From: JAAYVZ01 sp035384965
GTDB lineage: Bacteria > Acidobacteriota > Thermoanaerobaculia > Thermoanaerobaculales > Thermoanaerobaculaceae
Length of the DNA stretch: 64,000 nt
NCBI GenBank assembly: GCA_035384965.1
Contig: DAOOJE010000009.1
Coordinates: 1-64,000, forward strand
Reading direction: 5' to 3'
Positions 30,531 to 39,000 of this stretch are shown piece by piece (positions within the stretch are counted from its first letter, which is position 1; every line of letters begins with the position of its first letter). The notes beneath the pieces are model-generated. The model made no database searches. It was not told the origin of the DNA and saw only the letters and a list, made by a program, of their open reading frames with translations. The position numbers and the translations under genes were made by a program.

Positions 30531-30557
30531 GGGGCAAAAATCCCACTTTCGTGGGAT
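30531..30557 (-). terminator. Rho-independent terminator downstream of ftcD
   Basis: On the minus strand a 7-bp stem ATCCCAC/GTGGGAT (30557-30551 with 30546-30540) encloses a GAAA tetraloop and runs into TTTTT. It lies about 170 nt beyond the ftcD stop, before the ferredoxin promoter. Confidence 0.7.
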
Positions 30558-30619
30558 TGAAATCCGGGCGCCGCGAGGTGAGCCTTGGAGTTGCAAGGTG
30601 GGAGCTGGCCGTTCCTCCG

Positions 30620-30646
30620 GGTGGTGCCTGGCACCACCAATTTTTT
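30620..30646 (+). terminator. Hairpin with T-run reading on the plus strand
   Basis: GGTGGTGCC and GGCACCACC (9-bp stem, 1-nt loop, 30620-30638) followed by AATTTTTT. As a plus-strand terminator it has no obvious gene to end; it may block antisense transcription into ftcD. The rest of the gap 30386-30727 holds no supported gene. Confidence 0.5.
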
Positions 30647-30727
30647 CGCCTCGTGACGGCACGCGGCCTGCGGCCCGGCGCCGGCGCTCCCGGGGCCGCC
30701 ATGCGGCGGCTCCCGCAGGATCAAAGC

Positions 30728-32419
30728 CTATTGAGGAACCGAGGCAGCAGCAGCGCGGAGAGCGGCGAGGATCTCTTGCTCGGCGAGGCGGTGCAGCTCC
30801 TGGGCGCGCTCCCAGGCGGCGTCGGTGCGGGCCAGCAGGGCGGCAGCGCGCGACTTGTCGGCGAGGCCGGGCAGGTTGATGCAGACGTTCTGATACGCCC
30901 CGGCCGCCGCGGCGCGGGCCACCTGGGCGCCGGTGCCGCCGTCGGAGCGCGACGCCTGCAGCCCGATGCGCGCCACTTCCCGGCACAGCTCGATGATTTC
31001 CGGGCACGCCTCCAGCACCGACAGCGGCACCTCGATGGCCGCCACCGTGGCCTCGTCGATCGCCGCGGCGCGGGCTGCCTGCTCCTCGGGTGTCCCCTTG
31101 GGCAGCCGCATGGCCGCGAGCAGGCCGTCGAAAGCCCGGGTATCGTCGTCAACCGCCGCCAGCAACTTGGCCTTCAGCGCCTGACCGCGCTCGGCGATCT
31201 CGACGAGCCGCGGCTGCACGCTCTCGAACCCCTTCTTGGGGTGCGAAAGGTTGGCGACCATGGCCGCCAGTGCCGCGCCCAGCGCTCCCGCTACCGCTGC
31301 CACCGAGCCGCCGCCAGGAGCCGGCGAGTCGGAGGATAGCTCGTCCACGAACGCCGAGAGCGTCATGTCCACGAGCGGCGTCGGGCGGGCCAGGCGGTAC
31401 TCGATGACCCGCTCGCGGGGATCGAACGGCTTGACCTCCGCCAGCCCGAGCGTGCGGATCGCGACTTCCATGATCGCGGCTTCCGGGACGCCGGTGGAGC
31501 GACCCATGCGCTGGAGGTACGCTCGCCCGGCGTCGAGCAAAGCCTGCCTGGGCACGAGCCCGACGAGCTCCGAGCCGGTGACGCGCAGCCCGCGCTCGCG
31601 CGCCCGCTCGTCGCAGCAGTCGAACGCCACGTGCAGCGGCGTCACGTCCATGTCCGTGAGGTTCATCGAGATCTGGGCGCAGCCGTACTCCGGGATGTAC
31701 CACCCCACGGCCTTCACGGACTTGAGGATGCCGGGGTCCCACACCGGCTGGCCACGCTCGTCCAGCACCGGCTGGCCGTGCTCGTCGCGGCGCATCCGCC
31801 CCTTCTCGCGCACGTCGAGCGCCACTCGCGTGGCCAGGCGCTTGTCCCGGGTGTTGAGGTTGATGTTATAGGCGATGAGAAACTTGCGGGCTCCGATGAC
31901 GGTCGCGCCGGAGCGCGGCGAGAACACGGCCGGTCCGAAGTCGGGCTGCCACTGCGGGTCCTGGAGCTTCTCGGCCAGCCCCTCGTACTCCCCGGCCCGG
32001 ATGTCGGCAAGGTTGCGGCGGTGCGGCGCCGAGGCCGCGAACTCGTACAGATACACCGGGATCCCGAGCTCGGAACCGACCCGCGCACCGAGGCGGCGGG
32101 CCAGCTCGACGCACTCGTCCATCGTCACCCCCGCCACCGGCACGAACGGCACCACGTCCGTGGCGCCGAGGCGAGGGTGCGCCCCCTTGTGGGCCGTCAT
32201 GTCGATCAGTTCGGCGGCCCTGGCGACGAGCCGGAACGCCCCCTCGAGCACCGCCTCCGGGTCGCCTACGAAGGTGATGACAGTGCGGTTGGTCTCGGCC
32301 CCCGGGTCGACGTTGAGGACCGTGACACCAGCAACGCTGGCCGCTGCCTTCGCCACCGCCTCCCAGACCTCGGGACGACGACCTTCGGAGATGTTGGGGA
32401 CGCACTCGACGAGCTTCAT
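30728..32419 (-). CDS. ftcD: Glutamate formimidoyltransferase / formiminotetrahydrofolate cyclodeaminase
   Basis: 563-aa bifunctional enzyme of histidine degradation that moves the formimino group from formiminoglutamate to tetrahydrofolate and then releases ammonia. The N-terminal transferase (about 1-330) shows ECVPNISEGRR, DMTAHKGAHPRLGATDVVPF, EYGCAQISMNLTDMDVTPLH. The C-terminal cyclodeaminase (about 360-563) shows SDSPAPGGGSVAAVAGALGAALAAMV. ATG 32419 has GGAGG 6 nt upstream; an in-frame extension upstream is unlikely. hutH, hutU and hutI are not in this window. The fused form is common in Acidobacteriota and animals, while many bacteria split it. Confidence 0.93.
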   Translation of the reverse strand: MKLVECVPNISEGRRPEVWEAVAKAAASVAGVTVLNVDPGAETNRTVITFVGDPEAVLEGAFRLVARAAELIDMTAHKGAHPRLGATDVVPFVPVAGVTMDECVELARRLGARVGSELGIPVYLYEFAASAPHRRNLADIRAGEYEGLAEKLQDPQWQPDFGPAVFSPRSGATVIGARKFLIAYNINLNTRDKRLATRVALDVREKGRMRRDEHGQPVLDERGQPVWDPGILKSVKAVGWYIPEYGCAQISMNLTDMDVTPLHVAFDCCDERARERGLRVTGSELVGLVPRQALLDAGRAYLQRMGRSTGVPEAAIMEVAIRTLGLAEVKPFDPRERVIEYRLARPTPLVDMTLSAFVDELSSDSPAPGGGSVAAVAGALGAALAAMVANLSHPKKGFESVQPRLVEIAERGQALKAKLLAAVDDDTRAFDGLLAAMRLPKGTPEEQAARAAAIDEATVAAIEVPLSVLEACPEIIELCREVARIGLQASRSDGGTGAQVARAAAAGAYQNVCINLPGLADKSRAAALLARTDAAWERAQELHRLAEQEILAALRAAAASVPQ

Positions 32420-32503
32420 GACCGCCTCCAGCCGGCGCATGCTAGACGCAACCGCGCCTGCGCTCAACCCGCGCCGAGCCGGCGCCCGGGACTCGCCCGG
32501 CCA

Positions 32504-33976
32504 TCACCGCTCGATGCGGTAGTTGGGGGCTTCCTTGGTGATCGTGACGTCGTGGGCGTGGGACTCCTTGAGGCCTGCCGCGGTGATGCGCACGAACCGA
32601 GCCTTGGCCTGCAGTTCCGCCACCGTGGCGGCGCCCGCGAGCCCCATCCCGGCCCGCAGCCCGCCCACGAGCTGGGTGAGCTGGGCCTGCAGCGGTCCCT
32701 TGTACGGCACCATACCCTCGATCCCCTCGGGCACCAGCTTGGCGAGTTCCTCCTCGGCCTGGAAGTAGCGCTCGCGCGCGCCCTCGCCCGCCTTCATCGC
32801 GCCCAGCGAGCCCATCCCGCGGTACGCCTTGAACGTCCGGCCCTGGTAGAGGATCTGCTCGCCCGGCGACTCGTCCACGCCCGCGAACAGGGCACCGATC
32901 ATGACCGTGTCGGCCCCCGCGGCCAGCGCCTTGGTGATGTCCCCTGAGTACTTGATCCCGCCGTCGGCGATCAGCGTGATCCCCTTCTCGCGGCACGCCC
33001 GGGCGCATTCCTGGATGGCGGTGATCTGTGGCATGCCGGCCCCCGTCACCACCCGTGTCGTGCAGATCGACCCGGGACCGATCCCGACCTTGACCCCGTC
33101 GACGCCCAGAGCCGCGAGATCGCGCGCCCCCTCGCAGGTGGCGACGTTGCCGGCGATGAGCGGCACCTGGGGATACTTCGCCTTGACCAGCTCCGCCGCC
33201 CGCATCACCGCCTCGGCGTGGCCGTGCGAGGAGTCGAGGCACAGCACATCCACCTTGGCCGCCACCAGCGCCGCGCAGCGCTCCTCGAGGTCCGGTCCGG
33301 CGCCGATCGCCGCCGCCACCCGCAGCCGCCCGAGAGCGTCCTTGCAGGCATTGGGGTACTCCTGCGCCTTCTTGATGTCCTTGACCGTGATGAGACCCTT
33401 GAGACCGCCCCGCTCGTCCACCACCAGCAGTTTCTCGATGCGGTGCCTATGCAGCAGCGCCTTGGCGTCCTCGAGAGTGATCCCGACCGGCGCCGTGATG
33501 AGGTCGTCGCGGGTCATGAAGTCCGAGATCGGGCGGTCGAACTCGGTGCAGAACCGCAGGTCGCGGTTGGTGAGGATTCCCTTGAGCTGTCCGTGCTCGT
33601 CGACCACCGGCAGCCCCGAGATCTTGAACCGCGCCATGGTTTCGAGCGCCTCGGTGACGAGCTGCTCGGGGCGGATCGTGACCGGGTCCACGATCATCCC
33701 CGACTCCGACCGCTTCACGAGGTCCACCTCCTCGGCCTGGCGCCTGATCGAGAGGTTGCGGTGGATCACACCGATGCCGCCCTGCTGCGCCATGGCAATC
33801 GCCATGTGCGCCTCGGTGACCGTGTCCATGGCCGCCGAGAGCACCGGCACGTTGAGGCGGATGTCGGCCACCAGCCGCGAGGAAATGTCGACCTGCGCCG
33901 GGTGCACCGAGGAGTGCGCGGGCACCAGCAGGACATCGTCGAAGGTGAGGGCGAGCGGAATCGAGTGGTCAGCCAT
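32504..33976 (-). CDS. guaB: Inosine-5'-monophosphate dehydrogenase
   Basis: 490-aa NAD-dependent enzyme making XMP, the committed step to GTP. The TIM barrel starts with LTFDDVLLVPAHSSV. Two CBS domains are inserted at about 95-205. The catalytic loop is GPGSICTTRVVTGAG, with the nucleophilic Cys. The phosphate-binding DGGIKYSGDITKAL and the GSLGAMKAG and KLVPEGIEGMVPYKG flap segments are present. Length is normal. ATG 33976 is 5 nt after a TAGAAT box inside the end of the upstream cyclase gene, so it has its own likely leaderless promoter. GTP supply is a precursor of c-di-GMP made by that neighbour, which may be coincidental. Confidence 0.96.
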   Translation of the reverse strand: MADHSIPLALTFDDVLLVPAHSSVHPAQVDISSRLVADIRLNVPVLSAAMDTVTEAHMAIAMAQQGGIGVIHRNLSIRRQAEEVDLVKRSESGMIVDPVTIRPEQLVTEALETMARFKISGLPVVDEHGQLKGILTNRDLRFCTEFDRPISDFMTRDDLITAPVGITLEDAKALLHRHRIEKLLVVDERGGLKGLITVKDIKKAQEYPNACKDALGRLRVAAAIGAGPDLEERCAALVAAKVDVLCLDSSHGHAEAVMRAAELVKAKYPQVPLIAGNVATCEGARDLAALGVDGVKVGIGPGSICTTRVVTGAGMPQITAIQECARACREKGITLIADGGIKYSGDITKALAAGADTVMIGALFAGVDESPGEQILYQGRTFKAYRGMGSLGAMKAGEGARERYFQAEEELAKLVPEGIEGMVPYKGPLQAQLTQLVGGLRAGMGLAGAATVAELQAKARFVRITAAGLKESHAHDVTITKEAPNYRIER

Positions 33977-33981
33977 GGCGG

Positions 33982-34010
33982 ATTCTAGTCACGGCCTGGC
34001 CGCGAGGCAA
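33982..34010 (-). promoter_or_regulatory. guaB promoter inside the upstream gene
   Basis: On the minus strand TTGCCT (34010-34005), 17-nt spacer, TAGAAT (33987-33982), then only 5 nt to the guaB ATG at 33976. It overlaps the last codons and stop of the cNMP-GGDEF gene. Confidence 0.6.
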
Positions 34011-35013
34011 CCAGTTCGCCTTCCCACACGAGGGCGCCGCGGCCGCACGCCTTGGCGGCGTACAGCGCCGCATCGGCGCGCCGCAACAGCTCCTCGGGCG
34101 TCTCGCCGGGGCGCAGGAAGGCGCCGCCGTGGCTGGTGCCCACCGAGACCCGCTCGCCGGCCAGCTCGACCGCGAGGTCCGCGAGGGTGTCGAAGATGGC
34201 GCGGGCGCGGGCGACGGCGGCCGCCGGACTCGGGATGTCCACGAGCACGACGGCGAGTTCGTCGCCGCCGATGCGGCACGGCAGGTCGCTCCAGCGCACC
34301 GCGGCGCGCAACTGGGCGGCGACAGCGCGGAGCACGGCGTCGCCGCCGGCGTGTCCGTAGGTGTCGTTGACCAGCTTGAAGCGGTCGAGGTCGAGGAGGA
34401 TGACCGCGAGGGAAGGACCACCGCCGACGGCGCGCTCGACCAGGCGCGGGAGCTGGGCGTCGAGGCAGCGCCGGTTGTACAGGCCCGTGAGCGGGTCGGT
34501 CTGGGCCTGCAGCTCGGCCGAGGACAGCTCCTCGCGCGTGCGCCGCAGGTAGTCGAGGGTGCGCTCCAGCTCGCGGTTGCGCGCCTCGAGCTCGGCGACC
34601 AGGCGGCGCTCCGAGTCGAGGAGGGCGCGGGCGCTGCGCACCAGCAGCGTGATGGCCAGCGCCGGATGGGCTGCGGCGAGGCTCGCGAACCCCCGCTCGT
34701 CGAGCTCGAGCAGCCGCGTCCCGCGCCGCGCCACGGCGTCGCCGCTGCGGCCCTCGCCCGCCAGCAGCAGCGCCAGCTCGCCGAAGAACACGCCCGCACC
34801 GAGCGTCTTGCGCCGGCTGCCGCCGGCGAGCACGAGCTCCACCTCGCCCTCGAGCACGAAGAACATCGACCGGCCCACCTCGCCGGCGGCGAAGATGCGG
34901 CCTCCCTCGGGCAGGCTCCTGGGCACGCCGAAGGCGGCGACCACCTCGAGTTCGCCCGGCTCGAGCAGACGCTCCGGCGCAGCGGGTCGGGACGCTTCCA
35001 CGTGCCGTATCAT
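33985..35013 (-). CDS. cNMP-binding diguanylate cyclase (GGDEF)
   Basis: 342-aa cytoplasmic signalling protein. Residues about 20-135 form a cyclic-nucleotide-binding domain (FAAGEVGRSMFFVLEGEVELVL ... GVFFGELALLLAGEGRSGDAVA). A coiled-coil helix follows (ALLDSERRLVAELEARNREL). The GGDEF domain runs from TDPLTGLYNRRCLD to the end, with active-site GGDEL and an RxxD inhibitory site (RWSD) five residues before it. GGDEL variants are usually active, so c-di-GMP synthesis gated by cAMP or cGMP is plausible. ATG 35013 is chosen because upstream sequence lies antisense to the divergent gene. The 72-nt gap to 35086 is shared with that gene. Confidence 0.88.
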   Translation of the reverse strand: MIRHVEASRPAAPERLLEPGELEVVAAFGVPRSLPEGGRIFAAGEVGRSMFFVLEGEVELVLAGGSRRKTLGAGVFFGELALLLAGEGRSGDAVARRGTRLLELDERGFASLAAAHPALAITLLVRSARALLDSERRLVAELEARNRELERTLDYLRRTREELSSAELQAQTDPLTGLYNRRCLDAQLPRLVERAVGGGPSLAVILLDLDRFKLVNDTYGHAGGDAVLRAVAAQLRAAVRWSDLPCRIGGDELAVVLVDIPSPAAAVARARAIFDTLADLAVELAGERVSVGTSHGGAFLRPGETPEELLRRADAALYAAKACGRGALVWEGELVASRPGRD

Positions 35014-35085
35014 ACGAGACAGGTGGGCCCGGGGCCGAGAGACGACAGACCAGGCAGGCGCGGACGCCCAGGGCGGGAGGCGCAC

Positions 35086-36078
35086 ATGGCGATGTGGCTC
35101 GGCAAGGTGGACGAGGTCGGCAAGCTCATTGCCGCCAGGCAGTACAAGAAGGCGATCGTGCTGCTGCGGCAGAACCTGCAGGCCGACCCGGAGAATATCT
35201 GGCTGCGCCAGCAACTCGCCGACGTGCTGGTGCTCGACGGGCAGAAGGACCTGGCGATGGCCATTCTCTCGCGGCTGGCCGACTCCTTCGCCCAGGGCGG
35301 CTTCCACGCCAAGGCGATCGCCGTGATCAAGAAGATGCAGCGGATCGACCCGTCGCGCACTGATCTCGAGGAAAAGCTCACGGTCATGATGAGCGAGGAC
35401 GCGGAACAGCAGCGCTTCCGGGCTGCCCTGCGCCGCCCCGACCAGACGCGCTTCGCCCGGCTGGGGGAGACGCCTCCGGCGCCGGCCGAGGCCGCTCCGG
35501 AGCCGGAACCGGCACCCGCTCCCGCCGCGCCTGCCCCGCCGCCCCCGTTGAGGATCGCCCAAAAGCCGGCGACGCCCGAGGAGGAGGAGCTGGTCGTCGA
35601 GCTGTTCGGCCTCGAGGAGCCGAGCGAGGAGCGCGCCCGCTACAAGGGGGTCGGCCGCTCGCCGCTGTTTTCCGAGCTGTCCGACCCGGACCTCGTGGCG
35701 CTCATGCAGGGGTTGCGACTGCTCACCTTCGAACCGGGCGAAATCGTGGTCACCGAGGGCGAGCCTGGCGATTCCCTTTTCGTGCTTTCCTCGGGGCGGG
35801 TGCGCGTGTACGCGCGCGATCGGGCGGGCCGCAACCGCCAGGTCCGTCTCCTCGACGAGGGCGAGTTCTTCGGCGAGATCTCGCTGGTCACGGGGCAGCC
35901 GCGCACCGCCACCATCGTCGCCGCCACGCCGTGCGAGCTGCTCGAGCTGCACCAGGGCTCGCTGCGCGTCATCGGCGAGAAACACCCGCAGGTGTCGCTC
36001 GTGATCCGCGACTTCTGCGACCGGCGGCTGGGCTCGCGCGAGGAGACCGCGGCGCGCGGCGAGCAGCCGACCCCCTGA
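35086..36078 (+). CDS. TPR plus cyclic-nucleotide-binding protein
   Basis: 330-aa protein. Residues about 5-110 are tetratricopeptide-like helices (ARQYKKAIVLLRQNLQADPENIWLRQQLADVL). A Pro/Ala/Glu-rich linker spans about 125-165. A cNMP-binding domain covers about 180-310 (FEPGEIVVTEGEPGDSLFVLSSGRVRVYA ... FFGEISLVTGQPRTATIVA). No DNA-binding helix-turn-helix follows, so it is not a CRP-type transcription factor; more likely an adaptor or regulator subunit. ATG 35086 has GGGAGG upstream. It ends 7 nt before the cyclase-kinase gene, implying co-transcription. Confidence 0.85.
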   Translation: MAMWLGKVDEVGKLIAARQYKKAIVLLRQNLQADPENIWLRQQLADVLVLDGQKDLAMAILSRLADSFAQGGFHAKAIAVIKKMQRIDPSRTDLEEKLTVMMSEDAEQQRFRAALRRPDQTRFARLGETPPAPAEAAPEPEPAPAPAAPAPPPPLRIAQKPATPEEEELVVELFGLEEPSEERARYKGVGRSPLFSELSDPDLVALMQGLRLLTFEPGEIVVTEGEPGDSLFVLSSGRVRVYARDRAGRNRQVRLLDEGEFFGEISLVTGQPRTATIVAATPCELLELHQGSLRVIGEKHPQVSLVIRDFCDRRLGSREETAARGEQPTP

Positions 36079-36085
36079 CATCCCG

Positions 36086-39000
36086 ATGTCCGCGCCCTCC
36101 TCCGGCGCCGTGCTGCGCACGCTGCTGGTCACCGACCTGGTGGACAGCACCAGGCTCGTGGCGCAGCTTGGCGACGAGCGCGCGTTCGCCCTTTTCGGCC
36201 GCCACGACCGCCTCGCCCGCGACCTCCTCGCCGCCCACAATGGCCTCGAGATTGACAAGACCGACGGCTTCCTGCTGCTGTTCGAGCGGCCGCTCGACGC
36301 GGTGGCGTACGCGCTCGCCTACCACGGGGCGCTGCGCGAGCTTGGCCGCGAGATCGGCACGCCGCTCGCGGCCCGCGCAGGGCTCCACCTCGGCGAGGTC
36401 TACCTGCGGCGCAACCCTCCCGAGGATGTGGCGCGCGGCGCCAAGCCGGTGGAGGTCGAGGGCCTCGCCAAGCCGCTCGCCGCCCGGCTCATGGGCCTTG
36501 CTGGCGGCGGGCAGACGCTGCTCACGCGCACCGCCTTCGACGTTGCCCGGCGCGCCTCGGTGGGTGTGGAGCTGCCGATTGCCGACATGCGCTGGATTGC
36601 GCACGGGTCGTACCTGCTCAAGGGCGTCGAGGAGCCCGTCGAGGTGTTCGAGGTCGGCGATCCCGCCCACGCGCCGCTGGCGCCGCCTCCGGACTCGGAA
36701 AAAGCCCGCCGGGTCACGGGCGACCAGACGATCCTGGGCTGGCGGCCGGCGCCGGGCCAGCAGGTGCCGCACCGCGAGCACTGGATGCTCGTCGAAAAAC
36801 TTGGCGAGGGCGGGTTCGGCGAGGTGTGGCTGGCGCGCCACATCAAGACCGGCGACCGGCTGGTGTTCAAGTTCTGCTTCGAGGCCGAGCGGTTGCGCGG
36901 CCTCAAGCGCGAGGTGACGTTGTTCCGGCTGCTCAAGGAGGCGCTCGGCGAACGGCCTGACATCGCCCGGGTGCGCGACTGGAACTTCGACGAGCAGCCG
37001 TACTTCCTGGAGTCGGAGTACACGGCCGGCGGCAGCCTCGCGGACTGGGCGAAGGGCAAGGGCGGGATCGCGTCGGTACCGCTGCCAACCCGGCTCGAGC
37101 TCGCCGCCCAGGCCGCCGAGGCGCTGGCCGCCGCCCACTCCGTGGGGGTGCTGCACAAGGACCTCAAGCCCGCCAACATCCTCATCACCGAAGGAGCGGG
37201 GGGGCGTCCGCAGGCGCAGCTCACCGACTTCGGGATCGGCCTGGTGACCGACACCTCGCGCCTCGCCCAGTACGGCATCACGGTGGGGATGACCGAGCTC
37301 GCCGGCACCAAGAGCACGTCCTCCGGCACTCCCACGTACATGGCGCCGGAGCTGCTCACCGGCCGCCCCGCCACGGTACAGGCCGACATCTTTGCCCTCG
37401 GCGTCGTGCTCTACCAGCTCGCCGCCGGCGACCTCGACCGGCCGCTGGCATCGGGGTGGGAGCGCGACGTCAGCGACGAACTCCTGCGCGAGGACATCGC
37501 CGCCTGCGTGGACGGCCGCCCGGAGCGGCGGCTGGTCTCGGCGGCCGAGCTGGCAGCTCGCCTGCGCTCGCTCGAACAGCGACGAGCGGCGCTGGAGGCA
37601 GAGCGCGCTGCGCGCGCCCAGGCCGAGCGCGCCCGACGGCGGCGGCGCCTGCTCGTGCCGGCCTTCGCCGCCGTCGCCGTGTTTGCACTGGCGATGGCGA
37701 TCCAGGCGCGCCGCATCGCGCTGGAGGCCGAGCGGGCCGAGCGCGAGGCCGCCGCCGCCCGCGAGGTCTCGCGCTTCCTCGTCGACCTGTTCGACGTGGC
37801 CGGCTCCACCCGCGGCCGGGGCGAGACGGTGACCGCCCGCGAGCTGCTCGACCAGGGTGCCCGGCGGATGCAGGAGGAGGCGGGGGGCGAGCGCCTCACC
37901 CAGGCTCGCCTCGCCGACGCCATGGGGGCTGCCTACGTCAAGCTCGGCCTTCTGGGCCGCGCCAAGGGTCTCGTCGACAGCGCCCTGCAGACGCGCCGGG
38001 AGCTGCTCCCGCCGGGCCACCCCGATCTCGCGGCCTCGCTCGACAGCGCCGGTTTTTTGGCCGTCCGGCTCCGCCAGTACGATCAGGCCGAAAAGCTCCT
38101 CGGCGAGGCGCTCGCCGCGCGCGAAAAGGCGCTCGGGGCGCGCCACCCCGACGTGACGACGACGCTCGAGCACCTCGCCCTCCTGTACCGCGAGCAGGGC
38201 CGCTACGACCTGGCCAGACCGTACGAGGAGCGCATCGCGGCGCTCGCCCCGGCTCGGGCCGCCCGGCCGGGTGCCGCCGCGGCCACGCCGGGCGTGTTGC
38301 TGGAACTCCTGCGCGAGGTGAGGCTTCCGAAAGACGTGGTGCGGCTTCTCGGAAGCGGGCCGCAGCCGGGCATGGTGCTGGCCGTGGGCCGGCAGGGCGT
38401 CTACCTCGTGGACCTCGAAGGCGCCTCGGCGCCGGTTTTTGCGCCGCTATCGGCGGACGAGGAAGTGGTGGGCGGCGCCGGCGTCGGCGAGCTGGCGATC
38501 CGCTCGGGGGGCCGGCTCGTGGTGCGCGACCTCTTCCCTCGCGAGGGAAGGGTCACCGAGCGGGTGGTCGCCGAGGGGCTCGGCAACCAGGAGCGGCTGG
38601 CGCTCGACCGCCGCAGCACGGTGCTGGCCCGCGCCGAGGCCACGCGGCTGCGCGTGCTGTCGCTCGCCAATCCTCGGCGGCCAGCCCTGGTCGATCGCCG
38701 CCTCGACGCGGCGCCGCGCGCACTCACGGTGAGTGGCCGATACGTGGCGTGGCTTACGGCCGGCCGTACGGTGCACGCGGTGGAGCTGGCGACCGGGCGA
38801 GAGGTGCTGTCGGCGCGCGACTGGGAAGGCCAGGCCAACGCGCTGGCGATCGACGACCTGTCCGGCCGCCTGGCGGTCGGCGGCTGGTTCGACGAGGTGA
38901 TCGAGTACGACCTCGCCGGGGGTCGTCCCCCGGTCCGTCACGCCTTGCCGGGCCAGACGCACGCCCTGGCTTACCTGCCGGACCACCCCACGCTCGGCGT

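Noticed and set aside
30540..30565. Sequence ending GTGGGATTGAAAT that resembles the end of a CRISPR repeat
   Set aside because: Only one copy, no spacer periodicity and no cas genes; on the minus strand it is a good terminator with a GAAA tetraloop and T-run.
35969..38173. Minus-strand open frame of 734 codons
   Set aside because: Antisense to the cyclase-kinase gene, which has all kinase motifs in order.
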